A program made the position numbers and the translations under genes. The notes beneath the pieces are model-generated. The model was not told the DNA's origin. It saw nothing but the letters and a program-made list of their open reading frames with translations, and did no database searches. Shown here piece by piece: positions 10,304 to 20,688 of a DNA stretch of 64,000 nt (positions are counted from its first letter, which is position 1; each line of letters starts with the position of its first letter). The stretch covers positions 14,632,001 through 14,696,000 of the forward strand of contig OX485803.1 of NCBI GenBank assembly GCA_950295325.1, given 5' to 3'. This DNA is from Polytrichum commune (Eukaryota; Streptophyta; Polytrichopsida; Polytrichales; Polytrichaceae).

Positions 10304-12787
10304 CGCCCTCCCAACCACCAACTTTTTGTTACCTTGAACAATTCCCCATGGAAAATGAGTGTTGGGCCCATGGACTGATGGGTTTAGGTGTCATTAGTGA
10401 CGCCACCGCATATTGGCCTCAACTACCTCCATATAGGGTAAGTAACGGGCTCCACTCTATCTCGGGTCAATTCAAGGTGGGTTTAGGGTGGCTTGTCAAT
10501 GCTTATTCTAGCCATTCTACAACCAAACCGGCTGGGATCATGAAGGTGGCCATGTTGGGCTTTGATTTAGCTTGGGTCTAGTACCCAACTATATTGTGTT
10601 GGTTCTAGGCAATGAAGGTGGGGGTCCTCATCATGTGCAAGGTTGTCATACACGAGGCCTAGGGATCGGTTTAAGTAAGCTAGTGGTCTTGACTTTGAAT
10701 ATTCATCAAATATTCAATTCATGCTAGTTTTTTCCCTTTATACCTATCTTTAGCCCAAAGGCTAATATGAATATATATTTCTCATATCAACCACATAGCC
10801 TTACGTATGTGCAATAGCTTAAAGTGTTGGTTTAAGCATCCTCTACCTTAGGCACTACAGTTGGGGCTAGAAGTCTTGCTTTTTCTAAATGGGCTTTCAT
10901 CAATCTTACTGAGGTAAAAGGGGTCAAATAAATATCACCTCTTGAATAGCTTCATGGTTATTTTGTCCCAAATTAATCATGTTAAATAAATATGGGGTAG
11001 TTGCAAATGTGAGATTTTGGAGTCACACCAATATTAGAATATAATCTCATGTTATAAAATATTCATTGACACAATCACATCTATAAAGGAACAACTAGTT
11101 GGGTCCAGTTTACCATAACCTTACTCAGTTGATGAGTTGTGTTCAGCTACCCAAACTTCATATTCAATCTAAAGCACTTAGATTCCGACATCCAAAAGCT
11201 TTATTCTCAAATCTATTGCGGGACCCATAAACACACTTCATCATTTGAGTAATGTTATGACTCTAGTATGTAGTCATTTATTATCGTGTGGTGGGGCCTA
11301 GAAGAGACTAGATGGGGCAATATATCATGTCATGAAATGAAAGGTCATACATCACCATAAATAAGAGTGGCCAAGTGTAAGCACATCATGTGTATTATAT
11401 GATCCAAGCTCTTCGAAAACTTTGTGGGTCTTTCATTACTTTCTGGATTGCATAAGGTGTGAGAGAGAGCCTTTGCAAATGAATACTTTTCAATTGATTA
11501 ATGTGCAAAATTTATAGATATTACATTCTAAATTGAACACACACAAATACATACATACATACATACATATAACAATTTGGTTTTTTTTGAACCTCTTTAC
11601 AATCAATATCCATTTTAGGCTCACATATATGATGATATGTACATGTGGGGCATGAGCATCCACATGTATTTTACCATACACTTGAAGACAATATTACACG
11701 CTGTTGAATAGCAACCCATTGCAAATGCTTCCATCCTTAATATGCGGAGCTTTAAAGTGCAGAAAAACCAATAAGCTCTAAGTGGGTTCTTCATGAGTCC
11801 ATGTTACTTAGGTTTTGAATTAATTGGCACCGGTGATCACACTCTACATTAGCTATCTTTGAAGCAAGTTGTTAGTACATTTTGCTTTTAAATGTATGAA
11901 AGAAGCCATCACATATTGGTTCATGCCTATCAAGTTAGAACGGGGACTACTATCATATGAGCAGTGAGGGAGGAAAAAATAAAATGGAAATACATGCACT
12001 AATATCCTCTACATGTGGTAATCTGGTATAAGGAATATCTATTTTGTCTATAACAATATACAAACAAAGAGCGACTAGCCTAAATTATGTCTTAAAAAGT
12101 AATTAACTAATTAAAACAATTAAGGGTTGTATTTTTAAATTTAATTGATTAATGATCATTAATGTTAAGTCAATTAGGAAACCAATGAATAGAAGCCCTA
12201 AAACATTGGAAAACAAGAATGGGACTTTGGGGAACTCTCAATGCTCAAATTATTCTAGGTTTTAACAAAAGAAGAAGTATTTATAAGAAATGAGAAGTTT
12301 TTAAGTATACTACAAAATTGACGACAAATTATGTACAACAAGGGACATTGGGAGGTCTCCCCCATCCATATCACTTGAAGTAGAACACACCCAACATATA
12401 ATATACGATGAAGCACATGCAATGAATAGAAATTGGATTTAGGAAATATAACTTTATTTCATAAAATCTCTAACACAATTTGTGCAATGCATCAAACATT
12501 GCACAGTTGATCATAGAATGAACTACAATCTAAATAGCAATAGAAATCCTAAATTATATACTTCTACTATATCAACAAAAGATTGGGAGGGCTCCGGATG
12601 GCTAAGTAGTTCATGCATCAGCCATCATCTAACACTATATTCGTTAAATTGAGACTTTTTGGGCATTTTGAGACATTCATAGAAATAAGAACAAGGATAA
12701 ATGGAACACATATTGGTGAAGGTTGTAAGATGCGAACACTTTGAAGCGGGTGTTTAGACCAAGAACCCCATTAATAACTCATATTTG
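10304..12787. other. Gene-free AT-rich stretch
   Basis: No supported gene. A CATA tetranucleotide microsatellite lies at about 11547-11570. A short motif resembling a GGGAG/CTCCC dyad occurs near 12349 and 12583. Confidence 0.5.
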
Positions 12788-13205
12788 TGATGGTTTAGGG
12801 TGGGCAATTGAAACCTTAGACCAAATTGAAGGGGACATCTTAAAACATTCATATTAATGCACACAAAATATGAGAGCTTGTATGAATATGGTTTAGGTAG
12901 GGCAATCCAAACCATAGATCTTATTGAAGGGAAAATCTTAAAACATTCATATTAATGCACACAAAATATGAGAGCTTGTATGAATATGGTTTAGGTAGGG
13001 CAATCCAAACCATAAATCTTATTGAAGGGAAAATCTTAAAACATTCATATTAATGCACACAAAATATGAGAGCTTGTATGAATATGATTTAGGTAGGGCA
13101 CTCCAAACCATAGATCTTATTGAAGGGGAAATCTTAAAACATTCATATTAATGCACACAATAAGGCACTCCAAACCTTAGACCATATGGAAGGGGAAATC
13201 ATGTC
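12788..13205 (+). repeat. 98-bp tandem array with decayed palindromes
   Basis: Units start at 12842, 12940, 13038 and 13136, an exact 98-bp period, with partial units at both ends. Each unit carries ATGGTTTAGGTAGGGCAATC followed by CAAACC. This reads as a degenerate version of the GTTTGGGTCG dyad found from 15.6 to 26 kb, with CpG positions lost. The relationship is inferred from resemblance. Confidence 0.85.
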
Positions 13206-13341
13206 TAACTTATATTATTGCAAAAAAAAACATACAAAGTGTGGCATGTAAAATGCATATCATGCTAACACCACACATCCATTGGATAGTGCGACCCAAA
13301 ATGTTCTTGCCTATGGCCCAAAACCCTACGCCTACTATGGC

Positions 13342-14146
13342 CTATCTAGCCTCGGATACTACCTCTTTTTCTTTTGCTTCATTTTCTTTTGTTTTTTTTT
13401 CTTTTGCCTCTTTTTCTTTTGCTGCAGCTTCTTTTGCTCGCATTGCTTCAACATTCCTGAAAATCTCCGCCCCGCGACTATAGCCATTCTTGGGGTGACC
13501 GCCATCCATAACACATTTTGGAGTCCGTCGGCCGCCCGAAATATACGTCGAAGAATTCGAATACGATGAAGTGGATTGTCTCGCATTTCTGGTCATGGCG
13601 TACATACGCTCGAACTCGATGGACGCACTAGACCGCATAGGTTTACGGGTGGGAGCAACCTGCAACGCGTCAATGCAAGACCACATGTGTTAGTTTAGGG
13701 AGGAAGACCCAAACGTGTCACACGTTCATTTTTTAAGTGCAAAATGATTGTAATGCGCGGTTAACCAGGTTTTGGGGGGGGGGGGGGTTCACCTTGTCAC
13801 CGGGGGCGTTCCCGTCGGAGTCGGCGAGGAGGGGCAATGCGTCCCGCAAAGGAATAGGAAGGGTTCCACTCTTCGTTGGCCGAGCGTCCATCCGCAGCCG
13901 CCGTTGAGGTGTACTACTGCCGCCGGGCGGAGAGGGGGATGTCCGGACGCATTTGCGATTTATGCCCTTGAGCGGCGACGGGGACGGAGAATGCCGGAAG
14001 ATTTGCTTGGGTGGGGGGCTATCGACGACGCCGGCGTCAAGAGGCTCCTTGGAGTAGTCAATGGTCGACGCGGCGTCGTAGACGGTCTCGTAGAAGAAGC
14101 TCCCCAAGTCTGACTCGTTGACGATGTCAATCGAGGGCTCCAAACG
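13342..14146 (-). CDS. Putative two-exon 3' gene part, function unknown
   Basis: Two open blocks join cleanly. An exon at 14146-13793 (118 codons) follows a pyrimidine-rich acceptor ending GCGCCAG and ends at AAG before GTGAAC. An exon at 13659-13342 follows TTGCAG and runs to a stop, both in phase 0. The first block is proline- and serine-rich (SPSPSPLKG, TSPSPPGG). The second ends in a KEKEAKEKKTKENEAKEKE charged stretch that is probably coiled-coil or disordered. I recognise no domain. It lies just downstream of the phosphatase exon, which ends in its own stop at 14314, and no first exon fits in the 167-bp gap. It may be an alternative 3' end of the leftward gene or a fragment of another gene. 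Confidence 0.4.
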
Positions 14147-14263
14147 CTGGCGCAAAAAAGGAAACGAAACAAAACCCAAGGGAGGAGGGTTTGATAGAGC
14201 GCGTGAAAATCAAGATACATATGAAGCATATACTACACAAAATGAAAGGGCGCGCGCGCGCCC

Positions 14264-14305
14264 ACACACACACACATACATACATACATACACATACAAA
14301 CACAC
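14264..14305. repeat. CA/CATA microsatellite
   Basis: Runs of CA and CATA directly downstream of the phosphatase stop codon, preceded by a GC dinucleotide run at 14249-14260. Confidence 0.8.
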
Positions 14306-14313
14306 GTAGTGTC

Positions 14314-15126
14314 TCAAATGAGCTTGTTAAATTTCGCGTGAGATAACAACTCTCTGTACAAATGGTCTCGTGGATCCAAGTATCTCTCGCCTATCGGATT
14401 GTTCCTAACAAAATTATTTACGGGCAGTCCGCTTCCGCAGAGCGCCTGGAGGTATTTACCAAGGTCTAACAAAAATCGGTCCCGGACCTTCTCGACCGTC
14501 CAGGTAGGGCAAACTATGAGGTTGGCCGTCGGGTTCAACATGTTCTTTGCGGCGCTGTCGTCCACCATGAGCGTGTTCTCGCGGGTGGGACGGACGTCGT
14601 AGGGGACGCCTATCAAGGACGGCCGCTGGTCCCAAAAAATGGGCTTCAAGACCTTGAGGTATTGGGGGGAAGCGGGGTTGTTTGGTTTTTTGACGACTTT
14701 GCCGTCCGGTGTGTACAATATTCTACAGGCTTCCTGTGCTAGGACCATGCACGGGGGCTCGATGCCCTTGAAGATGAACTCCACGACGACATTGGTGTTC
14801 TCGGCCGTCATGGAGCTCCAAACGACCACCCACCATCGTTGTTGGGCCATCTGGAGGAAGGTCCGAAGCCACGGGCGGAGGTGAACTAGCTTGCTCTTTA
14901 TGAACGTGGGCGGGCCGTCGTAATTTGCGTCCTCGGGCTTGCAAAAGGGCACCGTGGGGGTCCTCGGGCAATGAACGCATTGGACGAGGACCCCGTTCAG
15001 GTCTAACACCAGGAATCATTTCTTCGGCCGCGGGGGCGGGGCGGGTAAAACCGGGGGTGCCGCCGCGCTGCCCTCTCCGCTCCTTGGAGAAGAGCGTCGG
15101 GGAGCCGCTACGCTATGCTCCGAGCC
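14314..15126 (-). pseudogene. FCP1/NIF-type HAD phosphatase exon with in-frame TGA
   Basis: HAD phosphatases of the FCP1/SCP (NLI-interacting factor) class dephosphorylate proteins through an Asp nucleophile. The frame shows LVLDLNGVLV (motif I), VVVWSSMTAEN (motif II region) and MVDDSAAKNMLNP (motif III). Motif I has DLN where active FCP1/SCP enzymes have DLD, so the first Asp is kept and the second is Asn. The exon follows a good acceptor (TATCCGCAG) and opens with an Ala/Pro/Arg-rich leader ending RPKK. A TGA at 15016-15018 then interrupts an otherwise continuous frame, directly before FLVLDLNG. The frame continues for 233 codons to a stop at 14314. The acceptor is in phase with the donor at 15639 of the ParB/methyltransferase gene, so this is probably a further exon of that gene. 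The TGA argues for decay. Confidence 0.6.
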
Positions 15127-15639
15127 CTGCGGATACGATCGAGAGAAAACGGTGGGCGACTTATGTCATGCTATGTCCAAACGAAGCATTAAAGAAACGA
15201 GTGTTCTCGGTGCAAACACAAAACCATTTGATTCATTTTGGAGGGGGTGCAACAAGGGACACAAGATAGGCAAGAGCATACAACATACATTCAAACACAG
15301 GATACGAGTATATAGGAGTAAAAAATGGTGATTATATTGTATACAATGCTCTATGTACATCTTGATTGGGGGGAGCCGCGTTGAACGATGCGTTCAAACT
15401 AGCCTACTTCTACATCTAGCAAAAATTGAAGAGACGGGCCGCCGTGATGAAGATTTCGTCGCAAGCCGGGGGGTATGTGGACGAACAAATGGTCGGGGGG
15501 AAGTGGCGAAGGGCGCGAGTGCCGGGGGGGCGACGTGTCCGTGAGTTTAGGGTAGTTAGGGGACACGACCAAGGCAAGAAGACAAAGACCCATGGAGTTT
15601 GGGTCGACCGACCCAAACTGAGTGGGGTCAGTGCATTAC
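15127..15639 (-). other. Probable intron joining ParB/methyltransferase and phosphatase exons
   Basis: On the minus strand the sequence reads GGCGAG then GTAATG (donor) and, 513 bp on, TATCCGCAG then GGC (acceptor); both sides are phase 0. A palindrome of the window-specific family lies at 15596-15619, only 20 nt inside the donor, as in the other introns of this gene. No transcript evidence exists here. Confidence 0.45.
15596..15619. repeat. Single dyad palindrome, centre AC
   Basis: AGTTTGGGTCG, two central bases, then its reverse complement; perfect arms. It lies 20 nt inside the putative intron donor. Confidence 0.95.
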
Positions 15640-16083
15640 CTCGCCTTGGTCGTGCCTTGACGACATGGATGCCGTCACCGCGTGCGCTGCCCCACCTCTG
15701 TCACCGCCGCCTCCGACGACGACGTCAGCCGCAACCTGCTCCTGCAAAGGCTGACTGTCAGGCCTTTCTCCCAACCCAACCTCCGCATGCGCATCATGCA
15801 TTGGTTCATCGACTGGGTTAGGAGTAGAGGTATCACCAGGCCCTTGCGGGCCTTCAACATCTAGCATGGGCTCGTCCACCGGGGTCTGATCGGGGACGGG
15901 GTTTGGGTCGGCCGACCCAAACCCTGCTGCTTGGCGAGCGTCGCTCTGGGACGCTGCAACGTCGGCACTGTTTGGGTCGGACGACCCAAACATGTGGGGG
16001 TCGTCCCGCTGGTGGTGTGGGGGCAAGAGGATGGGAGGCCGGAGCGGCGGGGGTGCCAACGGGCTGGAAGCTCCTGGGACGTG
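15640..16083 (-). pseudogene. In-frame continuation of the ParB/methyltransferase exon past TGA
   Basis: After the TGA at 16084-16086 the same reading frame stays open for 148 codons, ending at GAG before the donor GTAATG. The translation is proline-, aspartate- and glutamine-rich (PPPLRPPILLPPHH, VDEPMLDVEGPQGPG). It reads as a low-complexity linker and includes two palindrome-derived FGS(S/A)DPN segments. If the TGA is a recent mutation (for example from CGA), the ancestral exon 3 ran to 15640 and was spliced to the phosphatase exon at 15126. Confidence 0.5.
15900..15992. repeat. Two dyad palindromes within coding frame
   Basis: Perfect palindromes at 15900-15923 (centre GC) and 15969-15992 (centre GA). 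They lie in the frame that continues after the TGA at 16084. There they translate as FGSADPN and FGSSDPN, so the dyad has been tolerated as protein sequence. Confidence 0.95.
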
Positions 16084-19000
16084 TCAAAGGTTGGGGTCGT
16101 CCACCTGCTGGACGGGCACGTAAGGGCGGGCGTGCGGCTGCAGCAAATGCGCGAAGCTGAAGGATTGCTGCGGCGCCGGCCGCGGGCGGATATCCTGTGG
16201 AGGGAAGCCTGCGGGCAAGTGAGGGAATGAACTCGGGGGAGCCATCACCAATCCCTGCGCCAGCATGCCCTGGATCACTTGCGTGATCAGGTCCGCTTGG
16301 GACAGAGGTGGGGCCATCGCCTTTTGCCGCTCCTGCTCCAACAGGAGAGCCCTCAACTCCGCGACTTCGTTGCGGACCGAGGGCTCCTCGGCGGCGGCCT
16401 TTTGCAATCGGACGCGTTGCTCCTCGTCCCGGAGCATCTTCGCGTTGGCGTCCTCCACGGTGAGGACCTCGGGTTTCACCCTCACCATCCCGGCGAACGC
16501 TGTGGGGGAGGCAGGATCCGACCTCAGCCTCTTCGCGAGCTCCATGTCGTCCTCGTCCTCGGAGCTTATGGCGATCGTCTCCTCCACCGCATAGTCCCTG
16601 TACAACTTCTTCCCCTTCAGCATTCGCCGCTCCCTGAAGGTGGCCGTCGCGTCCCTCGAATACATGTCCTTCGCGTCGGCCACCGTTAGGACGGGTACTA
16701 GCTTGCTCTGCGGCGTTGCAGCCCGCCTGGCCTTCTTCCGCTGAGGGGCCTCGGATTCTTGAGTGAATCCTGTTGCCCCTTCCTCCACCTCCCCCTCCAC
16801 TTTCTCTGCTTCCTCCTCCTCCTCCTCTTCCTCCCCCTCCTCCGCAACCTGGCCACCTGCTCCCATAGAGGGATTGCCCGGATGCAACCCGATGAGCGGC
16901 TCTGGCAATTGAACGGGGGCTCGCATGGCGAATTCACCCGGGTTGATTCGCCTCGCCATATCCAAAGGATTCTCACCCCCCTCGACGATCTCTTCGACGT
17001 AGGATCCGGGTATCCAGTCGAGGATGTCCATCCTCTTGGCCAGCGCCTTCTGGGTCCTGTAGAATTGAACATCGACATCCTCCACATAGGAGTAGATGTT
17101 CAACCCAGACATCTGCACAATCAAAATCAATACTATTAGTATCACCAAATGAACAAATAATGGAAAGTGACATCCAAAACAAAATAAGAATAGTTAGTTT
17201 GGGTCGAGCGACCCAAACCATGCATGCCCTAGTTTGGGTCGAGCGACCCAAACAATGCATGCCCTAGTTTGGGTCGCTCGACCCAAACCGTCCATATAGT
17301 TCCTTCAGGTTATTTGCTTACCATGGCTGCGAAAACCGGTTTGGAGCCCCCGAAGACGTTGAAGATGCACTCCCCTCTCTTCGTGAGGGTCCTCATCATC
17401 CGCAGGTAGAACTCCATGCGCAGCTCATCCGCGGGGTAGTTGGCGTACTTTGCCTCGTCGTACAAGCTCCTGCTGGTGCCCAACCCTTCTTGGACTTGGA
17501 AGAGCTTCTCCATCCTGGCTATGGGATGGTTTGGCACCTTAAGCAGCTCAGCTTTGTACACAAAGTACAAGCACAACACGTTGACGATCTTCGTCTTCTT
17601 GTCTTTCAGCGTGTTGTACGCCCCCTCCGCCGGTGCAGCAACGTAGTGAGATTTTGAGACGGCGTACTCTGGCTGCAATTTCCGCACGATCTCGTACACC
17701 TGCTCTGCCCTCCTGTCCTCGACAATCCACAGCCAGACGTCGACCTCCCTGAATTTGGGACTGCCGTAATCCACAAACTTCGTGAAGAACGGCTTGTAGA
17801 ATGGGGTGCTCATTGTCCCCTCGAATGAGGCTCCAGGGATGTTCCTGAAGTCTATCATTCCGAAGGGGAAGCGGTCCCCGACTTTGGTCCTGATAGCCTT
17901 CCTGGCATCAGAGCCCGGCCATCCTTGGATCTTGGGAGGCTCGAGGGTGACCAAGTTGAAGTAGGCGTCGCCCTCGAAGCTGACGATCTTCTTCTCCTTT
18001 ATAAAGTTGGAGAAGGCACGCGCGGAGTGTTCGGGAAGCGCCCGGTTCCTCCCCCCCTTCACAAGCTTAGACTTCAGGAAGTCGTCTCCCGCCTCCCTGA
18101 TGAGTGCCGCCATTGACGCACTGGTGAACTTGTAGTCGGCTTTGAATGCCCTCCAGTGCGCCTCGTCGACCTCTCCATCCACTATGAGCTTCCTTTCCAG
18201 CACCAGCTTGTGCAGCTCCTGGACGATGGTCGTCTTCTTTTTCCTATTCTCCGTCCATTCCTTCATGGTGTAGCATGAAGGGACGAAGATGAAGACGATC
18301 TTCGGGTGGACCCAACATCTCTTCGCCGTCGGCTGCACGTGAAGGATGTGGGACGCCGCCTTTCCCATCTCTGTCTCCGAGAGACCTTGAAGAGCCCTGA
18401 AGAACTCCCTCACCAGAGGCTTCATCTGCTTGAAGCGCGCAGTCTGATTGAAGAGCATGCCGGTGTCGGGATCCATGAGGTCCCCCGTCTCGTGTTTCTC
18501 GAAAACACTCTTCCATCTCCTCCACACGGAGTCAGACGCTGTGATCAAATAAATTTCTCCTCTTAGCTCGTTGTACTTCTTCTGCTTGTGGGAAGCGTTG
18601 TCAATTGAGGAGAATTTGTTGATCATCTGGTATTTGAAGTCCTGCACATGAAGTAAATAACACACATTAGAAAACTGCGAATGCAAGAGTTTGGGTCGAT
18701 CGACCCAAATTATAAACCTCACGAGAAAAAGTAAGCAATGTTACAGTTTGGGTCGATCGACCCAAACTATAAACACGACGAGAAAAAGTAAACAATGTTA
18801 TAGTTTGGGTCGATCGACCCAAACTATAAACCTGAATAAAAAAGGTAAACAATTCAAGAGTTTGGGTCGATCGACCCAAACATACTCACCTCCCATTTTG
18901 GGTTCTTGTCTTTAGCATTCTCCCTTTCCTTGGGAGGCATGCCGTAAAACTCCCACACCTCCCTCGAGGCCATGATGTTTCGAATCCAGGATGCCTGGTA

Positions 19001-20215
19001 CGCCCTCTTCTTGTTTCCCATGTTGAAGAAACGTGAGATGTCGGTTAGTACGGTCTCGTTGTCAGACCAAACCACCAATGCCTTCCACACCTTTAGCTTC
19101 TCCTTTTGGTTGTTGGGGTCGTCCCACTCGGTCATCAGCTGAATTTTTTTAGACGCCTCCACACTGTGCTGGCCGTCAATCAGCCAGAAGTCGCCTTTGC
19201 ATATTGTTGGCCACATTTCAGGCGTCGGCATTCTCTTCAGCCCTTGCGGCATGACAACAATTGTCTGCCTGTCGTCTTTGAATTGCCCTCCCAAGATCTG
19301 AGCGACCATCCAGTCGACGTAGGCGTCCTCCTTGGCTCGGACACACTTCTCAGGTGGCGCAAGGTGGCACTGTGCAATGTTCACCTCGAACTTGAAGTCC
19401 CTGCCCATGAAGAAGCAATGCAGGCACTTCGTCTCGAAGTTATCATTGATTTTCTGTATCTCGCCTGCATCCACCTCTTGGCCAGGTTTCAGCATCCGCA
19501 GCTCCGGGGAAACTGGCTCGGTGGTCATGACGGAGGACTCTCTCGCCCTCTTCGACGGGGTCGTCTGCCGGCTTCCGGACGGTGTGGGCGTCTCGCTGTC
19601 AGCCGGCGTTCCTGTAGTGCTACGCCGTCTGGAGTCTGCAGGGACCGGACACGGTATCCTCGCAGTTTGGGGTCTGGACGACCCTGCGCCTTCTTCCGCC
19701 GTTGCCTTACGCCTCACAGGCTTCTGCGTTTTGGCTTTACTTTGCAGCGCCTTGTTGAGGACCGTGATGGCCTGTTTCAATTTTGTAAACCTACTTGCAA
19801 CCTTCGTGTTGGTTACATTGCCATCTATGAAAATTGTCTCCGGTTTAATTGTTTCAGGCTCTACGCATGACTCCTTGGCGTATATAGTGTCGAATGACTC
19901 GGAGAACTGGTGCATGAACATGTGGGCGTTCTGCACGGCGGAGTTCTCGAGAATTACGTCCACGTAATCCCCGAGGGCTTGGACGGACGCAACCTCCCAT
20001 CCTGTCAACGTTGTCCAAGTGTGGTTCTCGTGGGTCCCTACTTTTACCACGAACAGGAGCTTGAACTGGGAGCCCTTTACAACCTGAACTGACCACGCAA
20101 GGACAAGCCCATCCTTGGGCACGTATGAGTCGTCCTGGGGGGTTTCATACTCCTGCCATATTACGTCTGGCGCGAGCATAAAGAACCTTTCTCCAGGTCT
20201 CTTCTTGGGGGCCAT
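16084..20215 (-). CDS. ParB-like plus degenerate DNA methyltransferase-like protein, three exons
   Basis: Exons are 20215-18890, 18641-17322 and 17112-16084, all phase 0, with donors GTGAGT and GTAAGC and acceptors TGCAG; 1224 residues from ATG (MAPKKRPGERFF). Residues 1-130 are of unknown fold. Residues 160-235 are Ser/Thr/Pro/Arg-rich and probably disordered. Residues 275-425 resemble a ParB/DGQHR-type domain, with IVVMPQGL, then GDFWLIDGQHSVEASKK at 341-357, where ParB proteins have an [ID]G-[EQ]-R/H motif. Residues 670-910 follow the order of a class beta DNA methyltransferase: FNLVTLEPPK at the motif IV position, then GECIFNVFGGSKPVFAAM at the motif I position, then NIYSYVEDVDVQFY as motif II. 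The motif I to II join spans intron 2 exactly. Motif IV is EPPK instead of DPPY or DPPW, so catalysis is doubtful. The tail has an acidic run (about 973-994) and a QRKKARR basic cluster, suggesting a nuclear protein. I do not know a named homologue. Confidence 0.65.
17113..17321 (-). other. Intron 2 with a palindrome array
   Basis: Donor GTAAGC follows GCAGCCATG; the acceptor is TTGTGCAG before ATGTCTGGG. It splits the methyltransferase-like motif I/II region without loss of frame. Three palindromes begin 33 nt inside the donor. Confidence 0.8.
17197..17288. repeat. Dyad palindrome array, exact 35-bp period, 3 copies
   Basis: Palindromes at 17197-17218, 17232-17253 and 17267-17288, all with perfect arms. 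Centres are AG, AG and CT; CT is the reverse complement of AG, so the third copy is inverted. Spacers contain ATGCATGCCCTA. Confidence 0.95.
18642..18889 (-). other. Intron 1 with a palindrome array
   Basis: Donor GTGAGT follows TGGGAG; the acceptor ATGTGCAG precedes GACTTCAAA. It is 248 bp long and phase 0. The first palindrome starts 7 nt after the GT, and four copies fill most of the intron. Confidence 0.85.
18689..18881. repeat. Dyad palindrome array, exact 57-bp period, 4 copies
   Basis: Copies at 18689, 18746, 18803 and 18860, all with centre AT. The third extends to a perfect 30-bp palindrome (18799-18828). Spacers share CACGAGAAAAAGTAA-type sequence. Because 57 is a multiple of three, the array gives open frames on both strands that are artefacts. 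Confidence 0.95.
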
Positions 20216-20242
20216 TTGTAAGTCCAGAAATTAAAACTATTA

Positions 20243-20360
20243 GTTTCGGTCGATCGACCCAAAGTAGTCGACAATGCATTTAACATTTGGTGGAAATGGA
20301 ACAAATGTATTTTATTGACCAGCCCGAATTCAAGGTTTGGGTCGATCGACCGAAACCTTG
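20243..20360. repeat. Two dyad palindromes upstream of the ParB/methyltransferase start
   Basis: 20243-20264 and 20331-20360, both with centre AT and one mismatch each (TTTCGG in one arm). The second extends to CAAGG...CCTTG for 30 bp. They lie 28-145 bp upstream of the ATG at 20215. Confidence 0.9.
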
Positions 20361-20526
20361 AACACTTGGTGGCTCGTGCTCCTTGTGTGCTGAAATAGAC
20401 CTATGATGGTTCCTCGTTAGAGAGTTTGTGTGTATTTAGTATAATATATGTGTATGTACATGATTTCATCAATTTCAATTATGGACATCTGAAGGATTTT
20501 TTGATACTTTACTTGTTCAGACGTCG

Positions 20527-20617
20527 TGTTTGGGTCGGTCGACCCAAACATGAGGCTTTGTTTTGGGTTTAGGTTCCCAATCATGAGGCCATGTTTGGGT
20601 CGAACGACCCAAACATG
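20527..20617. repeat. Two dyad palindromes, centres GT and AA
   Basis: 20527-20550 and 20590-20617, with perfect arms apart from the central pair; the second extends through CATG on both sides. Both are followed by ATGAGGC and TTTGGGTTTAGG-type spacer sequence. Confidence 0.9.
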
Positions 20618-20688
20618 AGGCTTTCTTTTGTGTTTAGGTTCACAGACATGTGGCTTTCTTTAGGGGTCAGGGTCCCAAAATGAGGACA

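Noticed and set aside
13241-13569. Plus-strand open frames rich in Phe and Ser
   Set aside because: Antisense of the Lys/Glu-rich exon at 13342-13659.
16084-20215. Bacterial or phage contamination because of ParB and methylase features
   Set aside because: Frames are joined by spliceosomal GT-AG introns in phase, and the gene is embedded between plant repeats and a plant transcription factor.
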